NCBI GenBank assembly: GCA_013396525.1
Contig: VWYX01000012.1
Span: forward strand, 454,566 to 518,565
From: Chaetorhynchus papuensis
Lineage: Eukaryota; Chordata; Aves; Passeriformes; Rhipiduridae
Direction: 5' to 3'
DNA length: 64,000 bases
Shown here: positions 53,118 to 64,000 of the stretch, one piece after another
Layout: each line of letters opens with the position of its first letter
How positions within the stretch are numbered: the first letter of the stretch is position 1
The notes under the pieces: generated by a model
What the model saw: only the letters and a program-made list of their open reading frames with translations
Told to the model about the DNA's origin: nothing
The model's database searches: none
Made by a program: the position numbers and the translations under genes

Positions 53118-53827
53118 GCTCACGCTGGTAGACCAATAAAAAAAAAGGTATTTTAAATCTCAAAAAAATGCTCAGGAGTGTTACTCAATAAGCAAAACTG
53201 CTGACATTTCTAGCACTTCACATGTTTGTTTTTAAACATTGACAGATAGCGACGAGGAGATGACTACATTGTGAGTGATTGATTCCGGAAGTGACTTCCT
53301 TCTGGGTGAAATTATCATGCAGACGAAATACAGAAAAACATTGTGCAAGAATTTTGAAAAACCATGAATATGAGTGCCTCATAGAGTATTACAGAACAAG
53401 AACTTATTTTTTCATTTCTCAAGTCTAATTGAGCAATAGGATTGGGGTTTTTGAGTTAATGTTTAAATAGATGGCTGGAAGCCATCCATGTTTTCCTAAC
53501 TTACTCACTGAGAAGAGAATTGAGCTTTTTAATTTATAGTGAGATTTTAGAGCAATCTTTTATAAAAGCAATGTACATCACTGGGGAAGAGGTATCACAT
53601 GGAATACTAACAGGTGATAATTATATACAATAAAACACAGCCAGAAAAAATGAAATGAGCTCAAACTAAAACAGACCTAATCAAATCACATTTCAGTAAT
53701 GACCATTTACTTCTTCTCTTGAGATATGCTAGCTATAGTGGAAATCTGCAGGTGCTGAATAATAGCAGCAGGCAAAAATCATACTCCAAGTGCCTTAGAT
53801 TTCACATTCAGAGATGCATAGAGTGGT

Positions 53828-53898
53828 TTAAAAAAAATTTAAGAAGAAGAGAGAAGGGAATGGGAGGGGAGGGGAGAGGAGTGGTGAACAGAGGAACG
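53828..53898. repeat. Polypurine tract in intron 1
   Basis: A stretch of almost only A and G on the + strand has GGGA/GGAG clusters in its centre (53855-53882). The G-rich core could form a quadruplex and the whole tract a triplex. It has no coding meaning. Confidence 0.7.
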
Positions 53899-56800
53899 TT
53901 AAACAAAAAAGGAACCTTCTGAAGTTGACATAATTCCAAGGTTAAAACTTTTACACTTAGATATAGCTAGATACCTTCAAATAAAGCAGATCAACTCAAG
54001 CTAACCCCATGAAGCAGAAGAATATCTGTAGCTGTTTCACTCTTTTCTGTTCGTTTCCAATGCTTTTGCTTGCTGCTAACATGAGTATCCATAACCACAA
54101 TGAAACCAGATAGAGAAGTAGATTATAAAGCCTCCAGTAAACAAAATATAAAGAAATATAGTCATACAAAATTCCAGCTCAAAAAAAAAAAAGAAATAAT
54201 CATTTTAAGTTACGGAGGCTTATCTGAATCATCTAATCACATCTTACACTCCTCCAGAGCTCTCGTAAGTATATATGCTGCACTTCAAGCTCAGTGTGTT
54301 CAAAATGAATGATGTATGCTTGTTTCTGTAATTATCTTTCTATTCCTTACTGGCCTAAAGAAGTTTCCTTCATCAGTGTAGAGACACTTTGCTATCCTCC
54401 CTTGGGATAACATACAATTCCTCTCCATACCCACAAGTTTTATACTGTGGTGTAATTCAGCTTTGGTTAATAACACCAATCTGTTCTGATAGACCTGGAG
54501 ATGTAAATCCCTTATCAATTTATTTTACAACATACCTCAATGTTCTGCCGAAGAAACAGATTCTAGACTGGGTGCTACATTTCAGCTTTTGGTTCTTTGC
54601 CAGGGCTGCTAACACTGGTCCCTATTTCTGGTAATTTTTGTGACAACTGGCTGTAAGTCCATTTTGTTGCTACTAGAAATATTTCAACAGGGAAAATAAT
54701 CCTCATGGTCACTCATGACTTGAATCCAATCAGTTGTGCAATGCAAAAATTGCACTACAATTTTTCAGCACAGTGAACTAGAAAACACAGTAAATACTGC
54801 AAACCAGAATTTTTATTGTTAGCACTCTCAATAAATGCACTCCAAAGGGCTTTTTAAAAAAGTATTTTCATGAACTGACAGGAACAAAACAAAACAAAAA
54901 CCAAGTTAAATTTTTAATTTTAAACCTTTCTTTATAAACACTTGCTGTGTTTATATATTCAGCCACATTCAGCTGAATCTGAAAATATGGAAAATAGATG
55001 CTTTAACAATAGCTGCAAAGAGCTAAACTTTATTACGTCTTAGGTGCAGTAGTTAATGTGAATGCACGTCTTGGGCAAGATGTAGAAGAACTGTAAGATA
55101 AACCAGTCTGCTATGACTGACAGTTTTATAGACACGAATACAAAACCACCACTGCCATATATTTCAGAAGTCTGTGAAGAGGTTTAAGAACTGGACTGCT
55201 TTACTCAAAATGGCTGACAAACACCAGTGAAGTTACTGGGAGTTGCTGAATGACTACAGGAAAGCTTGTAAAATCCACAGCATGATCCATAGGTGCTGTG
55301 TTGCCAGGTATCATCTCTTCCTGGGAACAGAGTGTAAATGTTCACAGGAATCCAAACAGCCTTTAAATCTCAGGGCAGGCACAGTTTTCAGAAATAACTG
55401 ATTTCTGGCAGTCTGGGGCCTTCAGACTGTTCAGTAAAGACGACTGAGAAGTCATTGCTGGGAGCACTCATTTGTGTTCCTCTACTAAATTCTGGCTCTT
55501 AACCTTTTGAGCCTTGTGTACTCAGTCCCATAATCTAAGTGTTTCAGCTGTACCTATTTCTTTATGAGAACTGTATTATTCTTTTAATAATTATTTTCAT
55601 ATGCACTTCAGTCCCTCTGTGACTTAGGGATGACAGAAAAATTCAGCTTTGCTTTGTTTTAAGTAATAATGATTTCTTGCCAAGGTTTTAACTACATTAC
55701 ATAATTTGTGTAGTACATGGAATGATAGGTGCAGCAGAAGCAGTGCCTAGGAAATAAACTATCTTCTACAGCTGACCTACCTAGAATCCACCCCACCCAA
55801 ACCACTGAGTAGAGGTCAAAGCTATTTTCTTTCCTCCTGTGAATTTCCTCAGCCTCCCTTACTACACGAGTGAAACAAATGGCCAAAATATAGCTTATAC
55901 TCCCTTGTGGCCATGAGAAACAAGCTTTGCTGAAAACTCTGTGAATTCAGGATTTCAGGCTCTTCTGGAACATTATAGCTTCATCCAGAATTTTAATTGC
56001 AGCAGCACCACAACTCTAGGTGAAGGGATTAGGACTACAAGACAGTTTCTCAGTGATTTCTTAGTCCAAATTTCTCAACTTCGTTTTCTGTTATAGAACT
56101 TCTGATAACTGATTGGATCTTCTCTTTTCCTCTCCAAGCAAAGCATCCAAGTTTCCATCTTTGATGTGGGAAATTATTTGGGAAGAGATTAATATTCACA
56201 TTACATGATTTGCAGTCCTAAGAAAATCGAAGGTTGGGTATTTGTGATGAACATTTAGTAGTAAAAGAGAAAATAGGTGCCATTTTTATGGCAAGAATAG
56301 TAACTCAGTCCTGGGCATAGCCTTGGGATTTAACCCAAGGACAAATGGACAGAAGAGAAACACAAACAGGACAAGAGAAATCATGGCACAGCTTTGTGAA
56401 AACATTTTCTGCTTCAATCAAGGTACCTTTACTTAAAATATGAGTCAACAAGGGAGAATTTAGACACTTAGATTTCCAGAGACACTGTATTCTCTTCTAC
56501 ATCTGCTATCTCCACATACTCATATGTCACATCTGTCTAGAGCAGCTCTGTATCCACAGTGGGAACCTGGTATACATCTTTCCCTCCCAGTGACCATATT
56601 ATCACCATGAATAATATATGACCTACAGATTAGGGTAATTTTTTTTGCACATCAGAGAATTAATTGGACTTGACTCTTCATTAAATTAAACAGTGCTGTT
56701 AGGTGAACTTGCAAGCCATGTTTCAGTTCTTCCCTGAGATGTAGAAAACATTGGTGCTTTCAATGGAAAACTCAGTTTATGTTCCAGTAAACAAGTAATT

Positions 56801-57779
56801 TATTAAAGTAGTTTATTAAACCTTTGCTGAAAGCTCTATAGCCCACTTTGTATAAAAAATGAAAATGCCCAGATTTTTTGATAAATAAAATTAAGTTTTT
56901 AATTAGTTTATTAGCTATTCAATATACTGCTACAGGTTTTTCCCTTTAGGCACTTAGTGGCCACTCTGATTCTGCTTGTAAACAGCAATGCAATATTGGC
57001 AATTAACTCAGGTGAAGTTACACAATGAAATTTTTGGTAATAGTTAAAATTAATTTTGTATATTTAGAAAAATTAGAGGACAGAGCCACAGCAGGTACAA
57101 ACTGGTATAACTCATTTCAAGTCACTGGAACTACAGAGATTTTGACAAGCTAAATATATGACCTCGTATCTGAAGGCTGAAAGACTCACCAGCCATGGAA
57201 GGTTTTTTTGCCAGAGAAGAGTATGCTTTCCCTTCTACTCCTTGTAACAAGATATGAAAATCATGTTCCTGTGGATAAGGAAATAATACCTTATTTCAAA
57301 GGGACATTCTTTGTGAGTTACTGCTCACTACTTAAATAAGATGTGCCCAATCTGTCCCCCAGTTTAGACTGTAAAATTATTGCTGCTGTCTGTGATATTA
57401 AATAATGCATGGCCTATCTTTACCAACACACGGTAGTGTCTTTCCAAGAAACATTACATAAGATTCTCCTGGCAATCACATTAAAGTGTCTGATATAGAG
57501 ATGACAGCAGAGATCATCCAAAATTATAGTCTTGACTTTGTGTTAGCAATTAACTAAAACACAGTAGTTTTGAAATGGGTAACCTATGCTTTATATTAAT
57601 TTTTGAACTAAAGAATTTAAGCCAAGAAGCTTGAAAGCATAATAATGTAAGACAGTTGGATACCATTAATATAGTTATTTGTTAAATTTAACTAAAGTGC
57701 TGATTATTTTTACATAGGCATCAAACTTACTTCCAGGGAAATGAAAGCACAAAAGAAAAGAAATCACGCTGAATCTATT

Positions 57780-57816
57780 AAAAAAGAAAAAAAAAAAGAA
57801 AAAAAAAAAGAAAAAG
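57780..57816. repeat. A-rich simple repeat (A11G-type)
   Basis: Runs of 5-11 A separated by single Gs occupy this stretch in intron 1. It resembles a degenerate poly(A) tail but has no recognisable retroelement beside it. Confidence 0.7.
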
Positions 57817-60800
57817 GTTCCTGAACTGTAATGTGGGCTTTTGTGGCTTTGGACTGCTAAGAGAATAGTGTACCAGCACATTAACAAAACATTTAAGTAA
57901 TGGGCTTGACCATGTCTTCTGAATAAGGATCAATAAAGAAGACGGAAAAAAATTGTTTTCCTAATGCATCAGTGATTTCCCAGCAGAGATATCCATTTCT
58001 ACAATTTTAATGTATTTCCAGTACAGAAATAATGACTTTAGTGCTAAGGGGCCCATAAAGGAGGATATGACAACGGAAGTGAGCATCATTTCATTAATCC
58101 TTTTTCCCTTGGCTGGTGACCCCAGTTCTACCTGCAGTGGGCACCTCTGCCCACAAGGATTACACTTGCACCAAGAATAATTAAATGTTGCCCAGAGAGT
58201 ATTGCAAAGAAATGTATGGATCAAATACACTGGCAAAGATCTGAAGAATAAGTTCCTAAACATTCAGTTTGTGTCAGGCTCAGTTTGTGCTAAAGTTACT
58301 CCTCACCAATGAGCACTCAAAGAGCTATATAAATGTTATAAATCAAGTAACAACTTCAATGCAGGATTTGGATTAATGTGTGTTTGTTTTAGGGAGGAAG
58401 GTAAAAAACATGAGTTCAACCCTGTTTAGCCCCTGACATGGTAAAAATCTCATTGGCAGAATGAGGTTTTTATGTAATTGTAGAGTGAGATACCATTTTA
58501 TAGATCTGCTTGTATTATTAAGAAAACGAAATCTAAATTAATAAATGATTATTAGCACCAGTAATTTCTGCCCTCTTCCTGCTTTTTGAAGATGTATTTC
58601 AAGTAATTTACAAAGAGCCCCCTGAATGTTAAACACTTGTGGTTACACATGTATCTGTCTATATTTGTAAGTGATTATCAGAGCCACCACATGCAGACTC
58701 AGCTGGCAAAATGAGCAGGGATTGGACAAGAAGACCTCCAAAAGTGCCTTCTAACTTTAATTACTCTATGGTTTGAAGTTTCAAGCTTTGGTTTTAACTC
58801 TCTTAAGTAAGCTCTTTTCCACCTAGGGAAATGTATGTATTTGTGTATATATGTAAAGCAGTTTTGCAGACATCTTGAAGTGGCATTAATATCACAGTGG
58901 GAATATCTCATATGGTGAGATTTTATATCAGTGTCTGAAAGATGAACCTTCAGAAAATTATGGTTTAATCTGCAAATAGGTAAATATGTGTTTCCTTTCA
59001 TATCTATATTAGTAGATTTGAAAATTTCTAGCAGTCAGAAAAATAAAAACAGATTTCAATATGCATTTGGGTATAATCTAGGCTTTTACAAATTTGATTT
59101 GGACATTAAAAGCACTTGCAAAATTTCAGCCATGTAATCAGAAGGACTGATCTGGAAGGAGATGAAAAGGGCTCAGTCATAATTTTCATTGTATTAATGG
59201 CATTGCATGGCTAAAGCTCTGCGCATCTGGGTAGAGATGCACCTCTGATTTTTCTGGCTGGAATGCAGGTTTACACAGACAGAAAATTGCATACCCATGC
59301 TAACTTGATGATCCTTGTGGAATTCTTATAAAAGCTGGAATTCAGTAGCATTTTTCCCCAGCTACATTGGCTGTGTTTTGCCTCCTCTGTCTCCCACTAA
59401 TTTCAATAAGCATTTACTGGTTTTGGAGATGTGGAGTGCCAAAATGGCTTGAGATGAGAGAGGAGCAAACATTCAGATAGCTATTTCTGTCATAGAAATA
59501 ATTTCCAAGAAGGAATGGATGTTTCAGTTACTGTGGGCTGCTGTTCAATAAGGTTGTTCTAGGTCTGAGACACTAACTTCTAGACAAACATACTTCTAAT
59601 CTTGCACTGTCTAGTAGAGCAGACTCTTCTAATTAGCTGGTTTGAGTTTTGAAGCTTTCCCATTGCACTGATATTCAGTAACATGTTGCCTTTGTGAAAG
59701 AATGCATTTGATTTATTTTTTCTTTTCCACACAGAAAAAGGTATTCTTTTCAGGGAATGGTTGTTTAATTGGTTATAAAACAGGAATAAGGTTTTATATG
59801 CATAGTTATTTTTCTTCATTCACTTTGCATAGTTTGAAAACATAATCTAGTGCTTTCTGTTTGCAAAGACTTTGTTTCAGAAGTATTTCCTTTCCTCCAG
59901 GACAGAGAATTTGGCTTTAGTTATGTTTCTTTGAATTACAATTAGATCTTTGAACTGCAGACAAGAGAAAAAAAAAAATCTCCTAATTTAATTAAATTGG
60001 TCTGTTTGTCAGTACCAGCAGAATACTATGGAGTATATTGCCAATAAAAACTCTGCTTTTGATTCCTAATACAACACTACAGGTCCAGGCTTGTGCAGCC
60101 AGAAAGAAGAGGTTGGGTTGCCAATTCTTGGCCTGGGAAGCTGAAACTCCCAGATACCCACGGCTGGTGCAGGGCAGGTGAGGTGGTGCCTGGAGGCTGC
60201 AGTCAGTGGCTCGTACACTAACAAAGGTGTAGATCAGATTCATTACCAGCTTCCAAGCTCAACTCAGAGCAAGAGTAGCTCTCTCTCCATGCTACACATT
60301 CCTAGTTGTTATAGCCCTATGCTCGGGCTGCTTCAAATGTCCCTGTGCCTTCAGCACCTCCTGGGAAGCAGTGTCCTACACTGAGAGGCAAAAAGAGCTA
60401 CAGTTCTTTCCTGTTGGGCTGTGCCCAGGGGGAAGAAAGAACTCAAAGCCTCTTTCCTAGTGAGATTGTATTTGTGCATTTGGCTTACAGCTCCCAAACA
60501 CCCAACATGGGAACGCATTTGAGCCATGCACTCTGAGTAGGTACAAGCTGGATGAGCAAGACCTCAGCTGAGTGAAGATCGCTATGAACAAAATGGAGCT
60601 CTGAGGCTCTGGGATGAGTGATCCCTTCACCACTGCACCCATGACCATGACCAGCTGTGCCTCTTTCAATCTTGTGTGTCAAGCAGAAGATCCAGCCCCC
60701 ATGAAAATCTGCTTCTCTGTGCTCTTTCCCACTCCTTTTCAGATTCTGTCTGAAACTGGAAAATAATTAATTTTTCTGCTTTTCACCCATTTGTAGCCAA

Positions 60801-61760
60801 ACTCTATCCACTGGCTCGACATTTGTAGTATCATTAATATTTTCCATATCCAGCCAGAGGCATTCAAACTTTGACACAGAAGCAGGTCAGGAAAGAAGGG
60901 CACTGGCATATTATGCAAAAAACCATACAGTTGCCTAGCACTGTTCAGCTGATTACCACTAACATTCTGAAATGAAAATATCTGATTATGTCATATTCTA
61001 AAGTAGTTTCAATGTTCTCCTCTAGAACTAGAGGCACTGATTTTGAGAAAACAAAACATCCATTAAGACTAGTCTACACATTTCTCACTCCGAACTTGCT
61101 TTTTTTACTCTACTAAGCAAGTTGAATTAGATCTGCTGTCATAATTCTGAGTAGCAGAAAAACCCCAGCAGACAGACTTTTTATTCTCTGTGGGTTCTGG
61201 TTAGCAAAATTGAAAAGGAAAACCCTTGACAAAGATTTGTGCTCAACTTTCCAAATGCACAATAAACTCAAGTTCATCAGAGTGGAGAAAAGCTGCGTGA
61301 GAAGTTCGTCTGAATGAATCCAATTATTGGTCTTGTCAGTGATGTGTTTCATCAAATCATTCTCTCCAATAAAAGTAAAGCAGCAACACTGTGTACATAA
61401 TAAGTGATACTTTGGTGAAGAGTTGCATAAGCTAAGTGACAGATTTGTTTCATAACTGGTCCCACCTGAGTCAATGAGAGAAAAAATAGGCATAACAAAG
61501 GTGATAAGCACTGATGTTGCTCTGAACAGACAGAATGTGATCTCAACCATACTAAAAGGAAATGCTGCTAAAGTGAACTGTAAACTCAACTGTTATGTGG
61601 CATCTTTAGTGGGAGTCTAATTTTGAAAATGGGAAATTTAAAAAATGTTTTTACAGTACTATTTAAATCTAAAATGCGTGTGTATTGTCTTCCAAAGTAG
61701 TTCCCTACAAATTTGTATTTTTCAAGGCTTTTCTTTTCTTTATTTTTATTTCTTTAATAG

Positions 61761-61909
61761 TTCCACCCAAAAGGGAGATGATGATTATGAAGATTACACT
61801 TCAAATAAGACTTGGGTTTTGACTCCCAAAGTCCATGAGAGTGATGTGACTCTTATTTTAAATGGCTTGCTGGAAGGATATGACAACAAATTGAGACCTG
61901 ACATAGGAG
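61761..61909 (+). CDS. GABRG2: GABA-A receptor gamma-2 subunit, coding exon 2
   Basis: This 149-nt exon follows a polypyrimidine tract and TTTAATAG acceptor, and ends at a GTATGC donor (61910) in phase 1. It encodes the start of the mature extracellular domain: an acidic DDDYEDY segment, then [11 protein letters not shown], a helix-forming stretch [14 protein letters not shown], and DNKLRPDIG. These are near-identical to mammalian gamma-2 and differ from gamma-1 and gamma-3 in the acidic N-terminus. Asn-Lys-Thr is the conserved N-glycosylation site near the mature N-terminus (Asn13 in mammals). The Arg of KLRPD (codon 61894-61896) corresponds to mature Arg43, the position changed in the human epilepsy variant R43Q (R82Q in precursor numbering). 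It is intact here. Differences from the human protein as I remember it include His for Pro after PKV and Gly for the second Asn of ILNN. There is no frameshift or internal stop. Confidence 0.97.
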
Positions 61910-63541
61910 GTATGCTGGTTTTGTTTTTAGACCACTTTTGATTAAGCAGCAAAGAGAAAGAATTTTCATGTCAGATTATGCCACCCAGGAAGCAGAAGCC
62001 ATTCAAAGTAGTTCTGAGAATAAAATGCAATGCAGAAAAACATCAGAGGTATGTAAAATAGTCATGATTTTGGAAGCTGACATCAATTAAGCTTGCTGAA
62101 TCTATCCTAAGACATCTAATAAGAGTGTTATAATTTGCTGAATCAGGCTGCTTTTGATGATTTACCTGCATAGGAAGTTCAGAATGTAACTTCTGGGGAA
62201 TGAAAAAGCAAGTTTTTCCTCTTCTGCTTGCACCTAAGAGACGCTGTTAGAGAATCACAAATAACACATTGGAAAGAAAGGCCAAAAAGAGGGTAACACA
62301 GCCTAATCCTTGTATGATGTGATGGATACAGAGCCTCCAAGAGCAGCAGGCCTGCACAGACTGATGCAGCCTGAGCCCTCACTTGCACAGCAGGGCAGGA
62401 AGTGACAGAATAGGGCACAGAGGAAGAGGTTCACAAAAGAGAACTGCAGTCAAGCAAAGCCAATCTGCCCAGATGATTCCCACAGTCAATACAAGTATAC
62501 AGAGTCAAGCCTGGACTCAGAATGGAAGCCTTATTTGATTGAACCACCTTTTGGAGGAATCTTTCTCTCCACTGATTACTGAGGTAACTCAAAGGAAAAA
62601 ATCTCCCTGAATTGCTGCAAGTCAGTTTGAGAAGACCCATGAGTGCACAGAGCAGGCAGACAATACAGAAGAGGACACAGCAGTAATAAGATTATGGAAA
62701 AAGGCACAGATATTTCATGGATGAGGCAGGCAGAGGAAAGCAGAAAGTAGCAAGGTTAATGAAGGAAGCTGTTTCTAACAAGTTTATAGAGGCTTATAAA
62801 CTAAGGAATTTTTTACAGTAAAGGATAACATGAGTCTTTAACCTTCAGTGTATGTATACAGTGTAAATTAGCAGAGGAATTTGTCTTCTCTTAAACCAAT
62901 ACTTTAGAAACAGAAAGGAAGTAAAGCATTCCAAAAAGCATCTAGGAAAAAAACAATCTTTCTGTAACGAAGGTGTATAAGAAGAATAAAGCTGAAATGG
63001 AGTAATTTCAAAATAAATTAATATAACAGCTATTCTTAATTCTGTCTTAGAGCCTTAAGTATTATTTTGGCTTTGGGCTCACAAAATTGTTGCTCACCTA
63101 CAGCCACCTCTGCAGGCAACAGCAGTCATTTTGCATTTGGCATTATTATGTAGAACAAGTGATGCAAGACATCATAAGAAAAATAAGTTTGCTTTTGTTG
63201 CCAGTGTTTTGTTTTGATGCATTGCTGTGACCTGACACAAAAAAAAATCCTCTCAGTCAGACATGAGTCTCCCTAAGCTATCAGCACTGGTTTCAGTATT
63301 TGTTCTCATAGATAAGGGAATTTGTTTTGATAGAATAAATGATGTAAGAATTTGTCTCAATGTGTCTCCATCTAATTTCAAACTGAAAACATTGTTGCAA
63401 ATTTGTATTTGTTGTATATGCACATTTAAATGTGAGGCAACCCCCGAGGAGAGGTGCCATAATAACAGGCTTGTGCTTGACTTTCATGTAGTTGATTTTG
63501 ACCTTCACGGGCGTTAGTGATTCTTGTTGTTTCTTTTGCAG
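61910..63541. other. GABRG2: GABRG2 intron 2
   Basis: The intron is 1632 bp, phase 1, with a GTATGC donor and a TTTCTTTTGCAG acceptor. I see no repeat or other gene in it. The 62.3-62.7 kb part is a little more GC-rich than the rest. Confidence 0.9.
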
Positions 63542-63609
63542 TTAAACCGACAATAATTCACACTGACATGTACGTAAATAGCATTGGCCCTGTGAATGCT
63601 ATCAACATG
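63542..63609 (+). CDS. GABRG2: GABA-A receptor gamma-2 subunit, coding exon 3
   Basis: This 68-nt exon has the exact size typical of exon 3 in GABA-A subunit genes. It is bounded by a TTTTGCAG acceptor and a GTAGGT donor (63610), and ends in phase 0. With the G carried over from exon 2 it reads V-K-P-T-I then IHTDMYVNSIGPVNAINM. That is the beta1-beta2 part of the extracellular domain, next to the benzodiazepine-site face of gamma-2. The IHTDMYVNSIGPVNAINM string separates gamma-2 from gamma-1 (ETDVYVNSIGPVDPINM) and gamma-3. The Met of TDMYV corresponds to mature Met57, reported to affect benzodiazepine binding. The next exon in this family (221 nt, starting EYTIDI...) is not in the remaining 391 bp, so the gene continues beyond the window. 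Confidence 0.97.
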
Positions 63610-64000
63610 GTAGGTAAAGGACTGCCCATTTTCCTTGTTATAAAGTCTCCATCATTTTGGCATTACAAAGCTTCCATTAGCTCTTAATGTTGTGGCATAC
63701 CTATATTATTTTTAACACCTCATTTTAATTATGGATGGGAGGACTGTATGAGCTATAAATCTGTACAAGACAGGAAAACTGAGCTATATGCTGAAAAAAT
63801 GCAAAACAAATAGTTTAAACATATCCTCACATTTTTATGCGCTCTGCTTTCAAAGGCTTTGCAATACTTTAAAACTGAGCTTCCAGATTGCTTCAAAATT
63901 GGGAAAACCATTCATGAGTGATATTATCACTCTTGCCACCAAGAGATAAAAAGTAAAAGGCCTAGATCCTCTCCAGAGACTTCACCATTTCTGAGATTAA
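63610..64000. other. GABRG2: GABRG2 intron 3, 5' part
   Basis: A GTAGGT donor opens intron 3 in phase 0. The rest of the window contains no exon 4 (expected to begin EYTIDI), so the intron continues to the right. Confidence 0.85.

Larger units (their letters stand above)
52032..61760. other. GABRG2 intron 1, 3' segment
   Basis: Intron sequence up to the exon 2 acceptor. It holds the polypurine and A-rich tracts listed separately and a GC-richer unclassified block at 60080-60700. A 158-codon open frame on the minus strand (61113-61589) has no recognisable domain. The last 45 bp form a strong T-rich polypyrimidine tract before exon 2. Confidence 0.6.

Noticed and set aside
57675..57887. Minus-strand frame with poly-Phe
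   Set aside because: The Phe run is the complement of the A-rich simple repeat.
61113..61589. 158-codon minus-strand open frame just upstream of exon 2
   Set aside because: It has no recognisable domain and AT-driven hydrophobic composition. Such a frame is plausible by chance in 64 kb.

Overview
The window is vertebrate nuclear DNA, most likely from a bird. It is about 60-65% A+T by eye, almost gene-free, and carries several CR1 LINE fragments (the main avian/reptilian retroposon) plus one solo endogenous-retrovirus LTR. I found no Alu, L1 or other mammalian repeats. There are no operons, CRISPR arrays or other prokaryotic features. Most open frames in the window are chance frames in AT-rich DNA.

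The one gene I can support is the 5' part of GABRG2, the gamma-2 subunit of the GABA-A receptor, on the + strand. It has three coding exons here: exon 1 (37598-37704), exon 2 (61761-61909) and exon 3 (63542-63609). Introns 1 and 2 are 24056 bp and 1632 bp, and the gene runs off the right end in intron 3. The exons join in frame (intron phases 2, 1 and 0) and give the first 108 residues: signal peptide, acidic mature N-terminus, one N-glycosylation site and the first part of the extracellular ligand-binding domain.

Layout: 1-37.3 kb is the 5' flank of GABRG2. In mammals this interval separates GABRA1 from GABRG2. It holds a pyrimidine tract (3.5 kb), a GC-richer exon-like block (22.6 kb), a solo LTR on the minus strand (26.05-26.48 kb), a CR1 3' end on the + strand (27.1-27.75 kb), a probable older CR1 (28.85-29.16 kb) and a TA/TG/CA satellite (35.6 kb). 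The probable promoter and 5' UTR lie at 37.33-37.60 kb, with a POU-type motif, a short uORF in the same frame as the main ORF, an A19 run and a G12 run.

Intron 1 opens with a strong G-quadruplex candidate, then a CpG-rich block (38.05-38.34 kb) that contains an NRSE/REST-like site and a GC-rich minisatellite, then a TTCC/ATCC microsatellite. Two minus-strand CR1 fragments (42.7 and 51.6 kb) and a perfect 14-bp hairpin (44.8 kb) lie deeper in the intron.

I found no new biological system. The observations most worth checking are the compact regulatory cluster at the 5' end of GABRG2, the exon-like block at 22.6-22.8 kb, and the minus-strand open frame at 49.6-50.1 kb.
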